The notes beneath the pieces are model-generated. The model made no database searches. It worked only from the letters and a program-made list of their open reading frames with translations, and was not told the DNA's origin. Source: Bacillus sp. SA1-12 (GTDB lineage Bacteria; Bacillota; Bacilli; Bacillales; Bacillaceae). From it: a DNA stretch of 64,000 nucleotides. This document shows positions 55,100-62,712 of the stretch, one piece after another. Numbering within the stretch: the first letter of the stretch is position 1; each line of letters begins with the position of its first letter. The DNA is taken from the NCBI RefSeq assembly GCF_000981385.1, contig NZ_LATZ01000003.1:124001-188000 (forward strand). The letters are read 5' to 3'. Position numbers and translations under genes: made by a program.

Positions 55100-56608
55100 A
55101 TGACCTTGTACGGAATGATGACAGTTTGTATCGTATGTCTATTGGTTTTCGCATTAGTAGCAGATAAATTTGAAACAGATCTTGTGATGTTTACTGCGTT
55201 AGTCTTATTGATGGTTTCTGGTATTTTAAGTCCTGAAGAAGCGTTAATAGGCTTTGCAAATGAGGCAACGGTAACAGTAGGGGCTTTATTTATTGTGATT
55301 TATTCCATTAAAAACACCTATTATATAAAAAAATTACCTGAATATATGATTGGTTATGAGAAAAGACCGCAAAAAGCAATTTTTAAGCTAATGCTTCCAG
55401 CAGCATGTATTTCAATGTTTATGAATAATACACCCCTAGTTGTGATTCTGACTCCCCTTGTGAGGAAATGGGCCAAAAAAATAGGATTGCCAGAGACAAA
55501 GCTGCTCATTCCTTTGTTATACGCCGTAATCTTAGGGGGAATGTGTACGCTGATTGGAACCTCTACGAACATTGTTATTAGCGGTTTGTTAATGGATAGA
55601 ACTGGAACAGGATTTAGCATGTTTGAGCTCGGTCTAATCGGCATTCCATGTGCGATTCTAGGTATTCTATATATGACGTTTATTGGCAGCAGCATGCTGC
55701 CTAATCATCTTGCAAAAGATTTTTTAGAGGAAAAGAACGACAGTGAATGTCTGGTACAAGCGAATATTGCTTCAACTTGTCCGCTGATAGGAAAAACAAT
55801 AAAAGAGGTAGGATTACTTTGGTTAAAACAGAGTTATTTTATAACCATAATAAGAAGTGGAAAGAGCATTTTTCCGATCTCTAGCAGGCAGACGTTACAA
55901 GAAGGTGATTTTCTACTATTAAAAGGAGATCATGAAACGATTGGCGGATTAAAGAGCATTCAAGGCCTTACTCTAGAAGTTGAATCAGAATATAAATCCT
56001 CTTATTCACACGAAGCTGATAAAAAGTCTATTTTCTTGATCAGCATTTTCATAATGATGATTGTATCTGTTGGTTTAGGATGGTTAAAAATGATTACAGC
56101 TGTTTGTATAACTGTCGTTATTCTTTTATTTTCAAAATCAATATCGATTGAAGAAGCCAGGAATTCAATAGAATGGAAGCTGCTTATTATGATCGGATCA
56201 TCCTTTGGCATCGCCAAAGCTTTGGAAAAAACAGGGGTAGCTTCAGCAATGGCCGAATGGATAACAAGTCATGTGATGAACTATGGACCTATTGTTATTC
56301 TTTCCGTCATCTTTTTCTTAACCTGGATGACGACAGAACTCTTATCAAATAACGCGGCTGCAACGATGATTTTTCCCATTGCCTATTCCGTAGCAGAGCA
56401 GATGGCATTAGATCCCACTCCCTTTGCGATCACCATTGCCATTGCTGCATCGACAAGTTTTGCCACTCCGATCGGCTATCAATCAAATATGATCGTTTAT
56501 GGAACGGGAGGATATTCATTTAGCGACTTTATGAAGGTTGGGATTCCGCTTGGTTTGATTGTAATGATTGTTTCCGTGTTGTTGATTCCTTATTTTTGGC
56601 CGTTTTAG
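55100..56608 (+). CDS. SLC13/DASS-family permease with central RCK_C domain
   Basis: Polytopic membrane protein of 502 residues. The N-terminal helical block has the family repeat MNNTPLVVILTPLV and GGMCTLIGTSTNIVISGLLM. A cytoplasmic TrkA_C/RCK_C-like domain is at about residues 213-300 (GKTIKEVGLLWLKQSY; LQEGDFLLLKGDHETI). The second helical block has ELLSNNAAATMIFPIAYSVA and TSFATPIGYQSNMIVYGTGG. Substrates in the family include sulfate and dicarboxylates. A sulfate role next to a sulfotransferase is tempting but unproven. The ribosome site is weak. Confidence 0.87.
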   Translation: MTLYGMMTVCIVCLLVFALVADKFETDLVMFTALVLLMVSGILSPEEALIGFANEATVTVGALFIVIYSIKNTYYIKKLPEYMIGYEKRPQKAIFKLMLPAACISMFMNNTPLVVILTPLVRKWAKKIGLPETKLLIPLLYAVILGGMCTLIGTSTNIVISGLLMDRTGTGFSMFELGLIGIPCAILGILYMTFIGSSMLPNHLAKDFLEEKNDSECLVQANIASTCPLIGKTIKEVGLLWLKQSYFITIIRSGKSIFPISSRQTLQEGDFLLLKGDHETIGGLKSIQGLTLEVESEYKSSYSHEADKKSIFLISIFIMMIVSVGLGWLKMITAVCITVVILLFSKSISIEEARNSIEWKLLIMIGSSFGIAKALEKTGVASAMAEWITSHVMNYGPIVILSVIFFLTWMTTELLSNNAAATMIFPIAYSVAEQMALDPTPFAITIAIAASTSFATPIGYQSNMIVYGTGGYSFSDFMKVGIPLGLIVMIVSVLLIPYFWPF

Positions 56609-56855
56609 TGAAGGAATTTGATGACGGAAAAACTTGCACTAGTGATTAGAGAGTTTTATTACTTTATCCTTTAGGAAGATACTGCTAACTTTGCCTTCCT
56701 TTAGTGCTAAAAAGTGAATTTCTTTTGTTGGATTTTCATTTTTTAGTACAAAAGGGGGGAATACCTATGTTTAAAAGGTGCAATCGCCCTTACATAATAC
56801 CTCTTATTGAATATATATATTGTGAGTTTATATTAAATAATAGGAGGATGAAATT

Positions 56856-57242
56856 ATGGGTTGTTGTGGTAAAAGAAAAGGCCATTCCCATATGAGTACA
56901 AGTATGGAAGTAGGTGAGATGTCAGATATGTTAAGTATATTAAGATCAAAACGTAAGAAGAAGCATCACAAAAAGAAAAAGGATAATGGTAATGGGGTAG
57001 TATGTGATGGTTGTGCGTGTACCTTCTTAGTAGGTAGAGAAGAGGAAGTATTTAATCTCCTCCTTGAAGGAAATGATAATTTCCTAAATTTGGCAGGTAA
57101 TGGTGGGAATCGTACTGACTTTGAGTTTCAAGGATTTGAGGATTGTTGTGCAATCTTTACTTTCGAAAGCACAGGTCAAACTGAAGAAACTTTTGTGGTA
57201 GATTGTCGTTGTATTTGTGCACTTGTACCTGTAAATGATTAG
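56856..57242 (+). CDS. Cys-rich coat-like protein, paralogue 1
   Basis: Protein of 128 residues: a MGCCGKRKGHSH start, a basic KRKKKHHKKKKDN segment (about 34-46), then a conserved core of about 80 residues. The core carries VVCDGCACTFLVGREEEVFN, FQGFEDCCAIFTFEST and VVDCRCICALVPV. The core is nearly identical to the next gene. The Cys pairs and the CAxF/CxC endings recall CotY/CotZ-type proteins without clear homology. No named family was recognised. AGGAGG precedes the ATG. Confidence 0.78.
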   Translation: MGCCGKRKGHSHMSTSMEVGEMSDMLSILRSKRKKKHHKKKKDNGNGVVCDGCACTFLVGREEEVFNLLLEGNDNFLNLAGNGGNRTDFEFQGFEDCCAIFTFESTGQTEETFVVDCRCICALVPVND

Positions 57243-57306
57243 ATTTAACTAAGTTTTAATGAATTTATGTTTATTAATATACTAATTACTTCATATCCTG
57301 TTAGAT

Positions 57307-57341
57307 GAGTGAATCCTGTATTTAAGGGGATTCACTTTTTA
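57307..57341 (+). terminator. Terminator after paralogue 1
   Basis: AGTGAATCC pairs with GGATTCACT around an 11-base loop, followed by T5. Confidence 0.8.
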
Positions 57342-57455
57342 AAATTCTAGATTATTAACTATTTTACAAAAAAAGAAACTAATGCCCTAGCAATCTAGCT
57401 TTTATTGAATATAAATATAGGGCAAAATAAATTATTTAAATAGGAGGATAAAAGA

Positions 57456-58154
57456 ATGAAGCGTAAGAAAGACTTAAGTCTTGAAATGGGCTCGATAGAT
57501 GAGTTGTTATCTCAGTTAAAAAGCCGTAAAAAACATACTAAAAAACATGACCATAAAAAACATGACCATAAAAAATGTGATCATAAAAAACATGATCATA
57601 AAAAACATGATCATAAAAAACATCATAAATGTGATGACAATAACAATGGAGTTGTATGTGATGGTTGTGCGTGTACCTTCCTAGTAGGTAGAGAAGAGGA
57701 AGTATTTAATCTTCTCCTTGAAGGAAATGATAATTTTCTAAATTTAGCAGGTAATGGTGGAAATCGTACTGACTTTGAGTTCCAAGGATTTGATGATTGT
57801 TGTGCAATCTTTACTTTTGAAAGCACAGGTCAAACTGAAGAAACATTTGTAGTAGATTGTCGTTGTATTTGTGCACTTGTACCAGTAAATGGTAATGGGA
57901 ATGGTGGCGGTGGAACACCACCAGTAACACCACCAGTAACACCACCAGTAATACCAGTAATACCTGGTTCATTGAGAGCACGTCTTTTAGCACTTCTTGG
58001 TGAACTAGTTCAAATCGAGGTTGGAAATGAACTATTTAATCCATTAGTTGGAAGAATTTTGGCGGTTAGAACTGATTATTTCGTTCTACTTGAAACTACT
58101 GGTAACCAAACTCTAGTAAGATTTGATCAAATTGAAACGATAACTGAACTATAA
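57456..58154 (+). CDS. Cys-rich coat-like protein with KHDHK repeats and Sm-like tail, paralogue 2
   Basis: Protein of 232 residues in four parts. Residues 1-27 are polar. Residues about 28-58 are a Lys/His/Asp repeat (units KHDHK, seven or so, one with Cys). Residues about 63-145 are the Cys-rich core shared with the previous gene (VVCDGCACTFLVGREEEVFN). After a GNGNGGGG and TPPV repeat linker, residues about 175-232 form a small beta-rich domain (LLGELVQIEVGNELFNPLVG), similar to DUF2642-type Sm-like domains. The His/Asp repeat could bind metal. Probably a coat or crust protein. Confidence 0.8.
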   Translation: MKRKKDLSLEMGSIDELLSQLKSRKKHTKKHDHKKHDHKKCDHKKHDHKKHDHKKHHKCDDNNNGVVCDGCACTFLVGREEEVFNLLLEGNDNFLNLAGNGGNRTDFEFQGFDDCCAIFTFESTGQTEETFVVDCRCICALVPVNGNGNGGGGTPPVTPPVTPPVIPVIPGSLRARLLALLGELVQIEVGNELFNPLVGRILAVRTDYFVLLETTGNQTLVRFDQIETITEL

Positions 58155-58166
58155 GGGGGGAAAAGA

Positions 58167-58379
58167 ATGTTTAGTGATATGTTAGCTGCGGAGTTAGCAG
58201 GCCGTATTGGAGCAAGAGTTTTGATTGCAACAGACAATGCTGAAGTAGAGGGAATTCTAATGTCTGTTAATGGAAATTTAATAACTGTTGTGGAGAACAA
58301 TGGATATGGAGCAGGTAGATTAACAAGTGTGTCAGCCTTATATGTTAACTTTGTTAGATTTTTACTTCCTGCTGCGTAA
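58167..58379 (+). CDS. Small Sm-like (DUF2642-type) protein
   Basis: A 70-residue protein 12 bases after the previous gene, with GGGGGG before its ATG, so co-transcribed. The pattern GRIGARVLIATDNAEVEGIL, then MSVNGNLITVVEN, is that of a five-strand Sm-like barrel. It resembles the C-terminal domain of the upstream protein. No family name is certain. A role in the same spore structure is likely. Confidence 0.7.
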   Translation: MFSDMLAAELAGRIGARVLIATDNAEVEGILMSVNGNLITVVENNGYGAGRLTSVSALYVNFVRFLLPAA

Positions 58380-58394
58380 ATCTTGTTAATAGAG

Positions 58395-58426
58395 GAATGG
58401 ATTCAATGGAATCCATTCTTTTTTTT
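58395..58426 (+). terminator. Terminator after the Sm-like gene
   Basis: GAATGGATT pairs with AATCCATTC around a short loop, followed by T8. Confidence 0.9.
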
Positions 58427-58478
58427 TATCCAATTTAATATATCGCTTATTTCGTCCAATCTTATCAAAAGGAACTAA

Positions 58479-58487
58479 CATACTATA
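58479..58487 (+). promoter_or_regulatory. Sigma-K-like -10 before the collagen-like gene
   Basis: CATACTATA is an exact CATANNNTA match, 30 bases before the start codon. The -35 region has TC rather than AC. Confidence 0.45.
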
Positions 58488-58517
58488 TTGGTGAATAAAC
58501 TGAATCGAGGTGTTAAA

Positions 58518-59213
58518 ATGACAAACAAATATTATAATAGTAAGCAATGCTGCTCACATTTTCCTAATTGTACTTGTGCGTTAAATAGATTTTTAAAACT
58601 TCTAAATCATCCAAAGAAAAAGTGTATTTGTCCTCCAGGACCAGCAGGACCAGCCGGAGCACCAGGGGCGCCCGGAGCACCCGGAGCAGCGGGTGCTCCA
58701 GGAGCACCCGGAGCACCCGGAGCACCCGGAGCACCCGGAGCACCAGGGGCACCAGGGGCACCAGGAGCACCAGGACCAGCAGGACCAGCAGGACCACCAG
58801 GAACAGTCTTAGGATTCGCTTATATTTATAACACGCCTTCTCAAAGTGTAGCGCCGAATAATAATGTGGCCTTTAGTAATACAGGTCCTATAACTCCTAC
58901 TGTTTTTTCTCATACGTCTGGGTCTCCTAATATTACAATTAATCAACCTGGAGTTTATCAAGCAACTTATTTATCATCCATGACAACAGGCGGGCTGCCA
59001 ATAACATCGCTTTATTTTAATGGTGCTCATATAGCAGGAAGCACTTATAGGCCAAATAATGATATTCAGGGACAGGTAATTTTTACGATAGCTACTCCTG
59101 GAATTTTAAATTTACGAAATACAGGAAATAATATGATTGGATTACCCAATTTTAATAATATTAATGGGGAACTAGGTACCAATATTTCACTGCAACTCTT
59201 TAAGCTAGCTTAA
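58518..59213 (+). CDS. BclA-like collagen-repeat spore surface protein
   Basis: Protein of 231 residues. The N-terminal 40 residues contain four Cys (CCSHFPNCTC) and a basic patch. Residues about 41-95 are 18 uninterrupted Gly-X-Y triplets, mostly GAP with GPA at the ends. The rest is a Thr/Asn-rich beta domain (NPG/QPGVYQATYLSSM; GQVIFTIATPGILNL) like the trimerising BclA C-terminal tip. GAP replaces the GPT of B. anthracis BclA, so Thr glycosylation sites are absent from the stalk but plentiful in the tip. The ATG at 58518 follows CGAGGTG. Confidence 0.88.
   Translation: MTNKYYNSKQCCSHFPNCTCALNRFLKLLNHPKKKCICPPGPAGPAGAPGAPGAPGAAGAPGAPGAPGAPGAPGAPGAPGAPGAPGPAGPAGPPGTVLGFAYIYNTPSQSVAPNNNVAFSNTGPITPTVFSHTSGSPNITINQPGVYQATYLSSMTTGGLPITSLYFNGAHIAGSTYRPNNDIQGQVIFTIATPGILNLRNTGNNMIGLPNFNNINGELGTNISLQLFKLA
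58638..58801 (+). repeat. 9-bp tandem repeat encoding the collagen stalk
   Basis: Repeated GGAGCACCC and GGGGCACCA-type 9-mers, GC-rich against the surrounding AT-rich DNA. Identical adjacent units (four GGAGCACCC in a row) make length change by slippage likely. Confidence 0.85.
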
Positions 59214-59283
59214 AAAAACAAATCACTTAAAAAAGTAGTTGCTTACTAAATGTATTAAAATCTTACCACAAAACAAAAATCTT

Positions 59284-59320
59284 TAGCCTTTTACCTATGG
59301 ATATGGTTTAAGGCTTTTTT
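59284..59320 (+). terminator. Terminator of the collagen-like gene
   Basis: AGCCTT..TTACC pairs with GGTTTAAGGCT, followed by T6. Confidence 0.75.
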
Positions 59321-59445
59321 AGTAAACTGAAAAGGAAGCTAATCTATTACTCTATTGAAACTATTAAACTACACAAGGATAAAAGGAGTGTAATTCCATT
59401 TATCCCTAAACCAAAAATGGGCACCAAAACCATATCTTTTCCTAA

Positions 59446-59473
59446 ACAAAAACCTAAACCTATGCATTATATA
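59446..59473 (+). promoter_or_regulatory. Sigma-K-like promoter of the cotVWX-like genes
   Basis: AC (59446-59447), 17 bases, CATTATATA, one mismatch from AC-N17-CATANNNTA, located 23 bases before the GTG start. Confidence 0.45.
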
Positions 59474-59496
59474 TAAAGAGGAAAGGAGGGTTTTTT

Positions 59497-59913
59497 GTGT
59501 ACTATTTGAACACTCCAGTTGAAATGAATACAGAATTTCTTTCATCCTTCATTGATGTAGAAGGGGAAATAACAGCTAAGACCATTCAAGCTTCAGGTGA
59601 TCTTATTCATATAAAAAATTCCCGTAACGTAAGAATTATCACTTATGATGCAGAACAAATTTCTACTCTAAATACGTCCATTCAAGCAGTCATCACATTG
59701 TTTCTTCAAACAATCCTTTTAGACAGTGAAACAGCCGAATTAATCACTCAGGAAATGAAAAATAAATTTAGCATCAAACAAGCCAATAAAAAGGAAATTT
59801 TTATCGAAAATTCGGCAGAAGTGGTGATCGATTTACGAAATCATGAGGTAGCTTATTCACTTCAATTTTTTATGCAGGTACTGATAGCTTTGATTTCCGA
59901 ATTTATCACCTAA
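59497..59913 (+). CDS. cotV: Spore coat protein CotV/CotX family
   Basis: Protein of 138 residues with two copies of the Coat_X-type repeat: LIHIKNSRNVRIITYDAEQI followed by a hydrophobic helix (VITLFLQTILL), and IFIENSAEVVIDLRNHEVAY followed by FFMQVLIALI. CotV and CotX are insoluble crust components in B. subtilis. The short form without a long N-terminus favours CotV. The start is GTG after AAAGGAGGG. It heads a cotV-cotW-cotX-like set. Confidence 0.8.
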   Translation: MYYLNTPVEMNTEFLSSFIDVEGEITAKTIQASGDLIHIKNSRNVRIITYDAEQISTLNTSIQAVITLFLQTILLDSETAELITQEMKNKFSIKQANKKEIFIENSAEVVIDLRNHEVAYSLQFFMQVLIALISEFIT

Positions 59914-59937
59914 GAAAAATGATAAAGGAGGGGTAAT

Positions 59938-60222
59938 ATGGATGATAAAAAGCCTGATCTTATGTCTCCTGAAATGGCAAAAATAATGGTTCAACAAATT
60001 CTTAACAAGCATAACATTTCAAAAGAAAAACTAGCGCAAATTTCTGACGAAGATAAGGAACGTTTTAAAGAGCTTGCTAAAACATATAAAGCACATGTTG
60101 AAAGTCTTCTTGATGATCAAGGTTTTGCAACAGAAGAACCTTCCTCTAAATCTAGCAATGAGAAAAAATCAGAAAACAAGATGACTTTGCGACAAAAACT
60201 CCGTAAAAGACGAGGCAAATAA
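59938..60222 (+). CDS. cotW: CotW-like spore coat protein
   Basis: A 94-residue, highly charged, mostly helical protein (PEMAKIMVQQILNKHNISKE; ERFKELAKTYKAHVESLLDD) with a Ser/Lys-rich, very basic tail (RQKLRKRRGK). Size, charge and place between CotV- and CotX-like genes indicate CotW; sequence evidence alone is modest. AAAGGAGGGG precedes the ATG, 24 bases after cotV. Confidence 0.7.
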   Translation: MDDKKPDLMSPEMAKIMVQQILNKHNISKEKLAQISDEDKERFKELAKTYKAHVESLLDDQGFATEEPSSKSSNEKKSENKMTLRQKLRKRRGK

Positions 60223-60314
60223 TCTAAAAATGGGCAAATCACCTGAGGTAAATACCTTATACAAAAGATACCTTTCCTGCATTTAATGTATTAAACCGAA
60301 AGGAGGAAGAATAA

Positions 60315-60797
60315 ATGGAAGCAAAACGTTATAACTGGTGTGCTCTTGGAACTGAAGACCACCCAATGAAAGAAAAATGTCATGATGAAAGAGATGTATT
60401 TGGTCATCGTAATGATGATGCAATTTTTGAACAAGATGGATTACAAGTTGCAAATACTGAACAAGAAATTAAAGAGTTAATTTTTATCAAAGATTCTTGC
60501 GACATTAAAGTAAAATCAGAACAAGAACAATTTGCTGCTACAATCAATATTGGAATTAACTTAATCATCTCTTTATTAAATATCATCCTTGACGACGATG
60601 CAGAACTTGTTACACAAGAATTATTGCAAGTAGCACAAACAACTCAAAAAAGTAAACAAAAAGTAGTTATCATAAATTGTAAGGATATTGAGGTTAACTT
60701 AGAAGATCAAAATACAGCTGTAACATTAAATCTATTCCTTAATATCTTTGTTGCCTTGCTTAATATTGTCCTAGACCTTGAAGATATTGTTGATTAA
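60315..60797 (+). CDS. cotX: Spore coat protein CotX
   Basis: Protein of 160 residues. A polar N-terminus with Cys and His (NWCALGTEDHPMKEKCHDER) precedes two Coat_X repeats, ELIFIKDSCDIKVKSEQEQF with an aliphatic helix (IISLLNIILDDD), and VVIINCKDIEVNLEDQNTAV with a second helix (IFVALLNIVLDLED). The double repeat mirrors that of the CotV-like protein. It forms part of the insoluble crust with CotY/CotZ. GAAAGGAGG precedes the ATG. Confidence 0.88.
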   Translation: MEAKRYNWCALGTEDHPMKEKCHDERDVFGHRNDDAIFEQDGLQVANTEQEIKELIFIKDSCDIKVKSEQEQFAATINIGINLIISLLNIILDDDAELVTQELLQVAQTTQKSKQKVVIINCKDIEVNLEDQNTAVTLNLFLNIFVALLNIVLDLEDIVD

Positions 60798-60841
60798 TTG
60801 TTCGAACAAAGACATTAATCATTAAGGAAGGATAATATTAA

Positions 60842-60880
60842 TAGCTGATCTCGATCATGAGATCAGCTACCTTCATTTTA
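60842..60880 (+). terminator. Terminator after cotX
   Basis: TAGCTGATCTC is the exact inverted repeat of GAGATCAGCTA around a 6-base loop. The T-run is short and interrupted. Confidence 0.6.
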
Positions 60881-60959
60881 AAACAAGTTTCATAAATACA
60901 TATTCTTTAATTAAGCTCATAAAATGTGTATAGAGAATTCAAATAAAGGTGTGTGTGTA

Positions 60960-61310
60960 ATGTTAACATTGCTGAATTTAATCATTCTTGCACTTGCCTC
61001 ATTTCGATTAACAAGATTACTTGTCTTTGATAAAATTACCGAATTTATCAGACGACCTTTTCATCAAGAAGTTGAAGAAAAAGATGAAAATGGAGAAATA
61101 GAAACGTATATAGAAATTAAGGGAACCGGCTTAAGAGCATGGATCGGTGAACTTTTAAGCTGCTACTGGTGTACAGGTGTATGGTGTTCTGCCTTTCTAT
61201 ATGCAGTTTGGCTGCTTTGGCCTTCTGTGGCGGAGCCTTTGCTTTTTATTTTAGCTATCGCAGGATTAGCGGGAATCATCGAAACGGTTATAAATAAATT
61301 GTTAGATTAG
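60960..61310 (+). CDS. yjcA: DUF1360 membrane protein YjcA
   Basis: Sporulation protein of 116 residues. It has an N-terminal hydrophobic segment (LTLLNLIILALASFRLTRLL), a charged middle (EKDENGEIETYIEIKGTG), the Cys/Trp signature ELLSCYWCTGVWCSAFLYAV and a further helix. B. subtilis yjcA lies beside cotVWX, as here. ATG 60960 was chosen with AAAGGTG upstream; an earlier in-frame ATG lacks a ribosome site. The function is unknown. Confidence 0.87.
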   Translation: MLTLLNLIILALASFRLTRLLVFDKITEFIRRPFHQEVEEKDENGEIETYIEIKGTGLRAWIGELLSCYWCTGVWCSAFLYAVWLLWPSVAEPLLFILAIAGLAGIIETVINKLLD

Positions 61311-61428
61311 GCTTATGCTTAGAACGATATAAAGCGATACGCATAAACTGAATTTAGGCAATCAATATTGGGTTTGGCTGATTTTATATAGATTTATTAC
61401 ATTATCAATTAGGAAGGTGGGGATACAA

Positions 61429-61542
61429 ATGAAAAAAAGCAGCATGAATCCTACCGATAAGGAACAAAAAACGCCTTCAGTTGGGCAAAAGAAGGTTAAA
61501 AAAAGCGGCTGTGGCTGTGGCAAAAAGAAAAAACGGTCATAG
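61429..61542 (+). CDS. Small basic protein with CGCGKKKK motif
   Basis: A 37-codon frame after an excellent ribosome site (AGGAAGGTGGGG) and followed by a strong terminator. It is rich in Lys, with a GCGCGKKKKR end holding two Cys. The size, charge and locus suggest a minor coat or core-associated spore protein. No family was recognised. Confidence 0.65.
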   Translation: MKKSSMNPTDKEQKTPSVGQKKVKKSGCGCGKKKKRS

Positions 61543-61564
61543 TGTAAAAGTAAATATATGAGGC

Positions 61565-61601
61565 AGGCTGACGAGAAAATTCGTCAGCCTATTATTTTTT
61601 A
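61565..61601 (+). terminator. Terminator after the small basic protein gene
   Basis: AGGCTGACGA pairs with TCGTCAGCCT around a 6-base loop, followed by ATTATTTTTT. Confidence 0.85.
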
Positions 61602-61995
61602 GGGGATCTATATGTCTGCAAATCAAAGCAATGGATCATCTGATTTAAGAGCAGTAATAAAGTAACAAAAATACTATATCCTGTATCGCTTGCTGTAAGA
61701 AGGATGGATCGTAATTTCTGATGCGCTATAAGGTATTATGGTATTTCAAAACAGGAGAACCGCTAAAAAGCCATTATCCCAGAGTATATAAGATGGTATC
61801 AAATATACCTGTGAAGCCGAAGAAGAACCTGTACTTGAGTACAAATAGGCATTCATTTTTTTCAGCGAAGATTCTCACATAAAAAAGGTTTTGGTAAGAA
61901 ATGATAATATATCATAACACAAATTTTTCTTACTAAGCCTTCTTCACATATTTAAGAAGGTAAAAAATCAAAAGAAATGTGAAGGTGACAGGGAA
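61602..61995. other. Intergenic region before the DUF421 gene
   Basis: Two tiny frames are present: 17 codons from ATG 61612, and 53 codons at 61721-61882 (MRYKVLWYFKTGEPLKSHYP...). The second looks protein-like but has no well-spaced ribosome site, so it is not called a gene; it may be a remnant. A hairpin of TTCTTACTAAG/CTTCTTCAC-like imperfect type near 61925-61960 precedes the DUF421 gene. Confidence 0.35.
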
Positions 61996-62712
61996 ATGCT
62001 AGACTGGGTTGAAGTAATCATACGTTCAGTACTTATCATTTTAGGATTATTTTTTATCACCAAACTATTGGGAAAAAAGCAATTATCAAAATTATCTTTT
62101 TTCGAGTACATCGTCGGGATTACCGTAGGTGATATCGCTGGAACGATTTCAATGGATATTGAATTAAATGTAGTAAATGGTGTGATTTCATTATTAATAT
62201 GGGCGCTTTTCCCGGTCATTGTATCAATGGCTTCCTTAAAGAGCATTGTTTTTCGCAAAATAGTGGAAGGGACTCCTACAACATTTATTGAGGGAGGTAA
62301 GATCCTAGAGGAGAACTTAAAACATGAGAAATACACAACAGATGAGTTAATGGAGCAATTAAGGAAAAAGGATATTTTTTTTGCTGGAGATGTTGAATTT
62401 GCAACGCTTGAAACGAATGGGGAATTAAGTGTTTTTTTAAAACGGGAAAAAAAGCCCGTGCTTTGGGAGGATCTATTCGGACAAGGGCAGCAGCTAAAAA
62501 CACCGCAAACGATTATTAGGGACGGAAAATTAAATGAAGAAGCCATTTATGCCAGTGGCTATAGTTTGGATTGGGTTAATGCCCAGCTCAAAAAACATGA
62601 AGCAGCTGCAGAGGAAATTTTCCTCGGCCAAGTCGACCACTCAGGGAAATTATACCTAGATTATTACAAGGATGGATTGCTTAAAAAAGGAGAGAAAGAT
62701 ATTGATCATTGA
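61996..62712 (+). CDS. DUF421/DUF3290-type membrane protein (YetF-like)
   Basis: Protein of 238 residues with three N-terminal membrane helices (about residues 6-25, 36-52, 58-78). The conserved FEYIVGITVGDIAGT and KSIVFRKIVEGTPTTFIEGG blocks of the YetF/YcaP family follow. A cytoplasmic domain with DELMEQLRKKDIFFAGDVEFA ends the protein. Relatives in Bacillus are often made during sporulation or germination, but the molecular role is unclear. GAAGGTGACAGGG precedes the ATG. Confidence 0.85.
   Translation: MLDWVEVIIRSVLIILGLFFITKLLGKKQLSKLSFFEYIVGITVGDIAGTISMDIELNVVNGVISLLIWALFPVIVSMASLKSIVFRKIVEGTPTTFIEGGKILEENLKHEKYTTDELMEQLRKKDIFFAGDVEFATLETNGELSVFLKREKKPVLWEDLFGQGQQLKTPQTIIRDGKLNEEAIYASGYSLDWVNAQLKKHEAAAEEIFLGQVDHSGKLYLDYYKDGLLKKGEKDIDH

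Noticed and set aside
56704-56895. 63-codon frame upstream of the Cys-rich paralogue, with an internal ATG at 56767 after GGGGGG
   Set aside because: The ribosome site is attractive, but the frame overlaps the well-supported gene at 56856 and its product has no protein-like conservation that I can see.
58564-58831. Long frames on the other strand and in another frame over the collagen repeat
   Set aside because: They are translation artefacts of the 9-bp GC-rich repeat (LVLLVLLV-type and TRSTRS-type strings).
61721-61882. 53-codon frame MRYKVLWYFKTGEPLK...
   Set aside because: The sequence looks protein-like, but there is no well-spaced ribosome site and no recognised family; kept only as a possible remnant.
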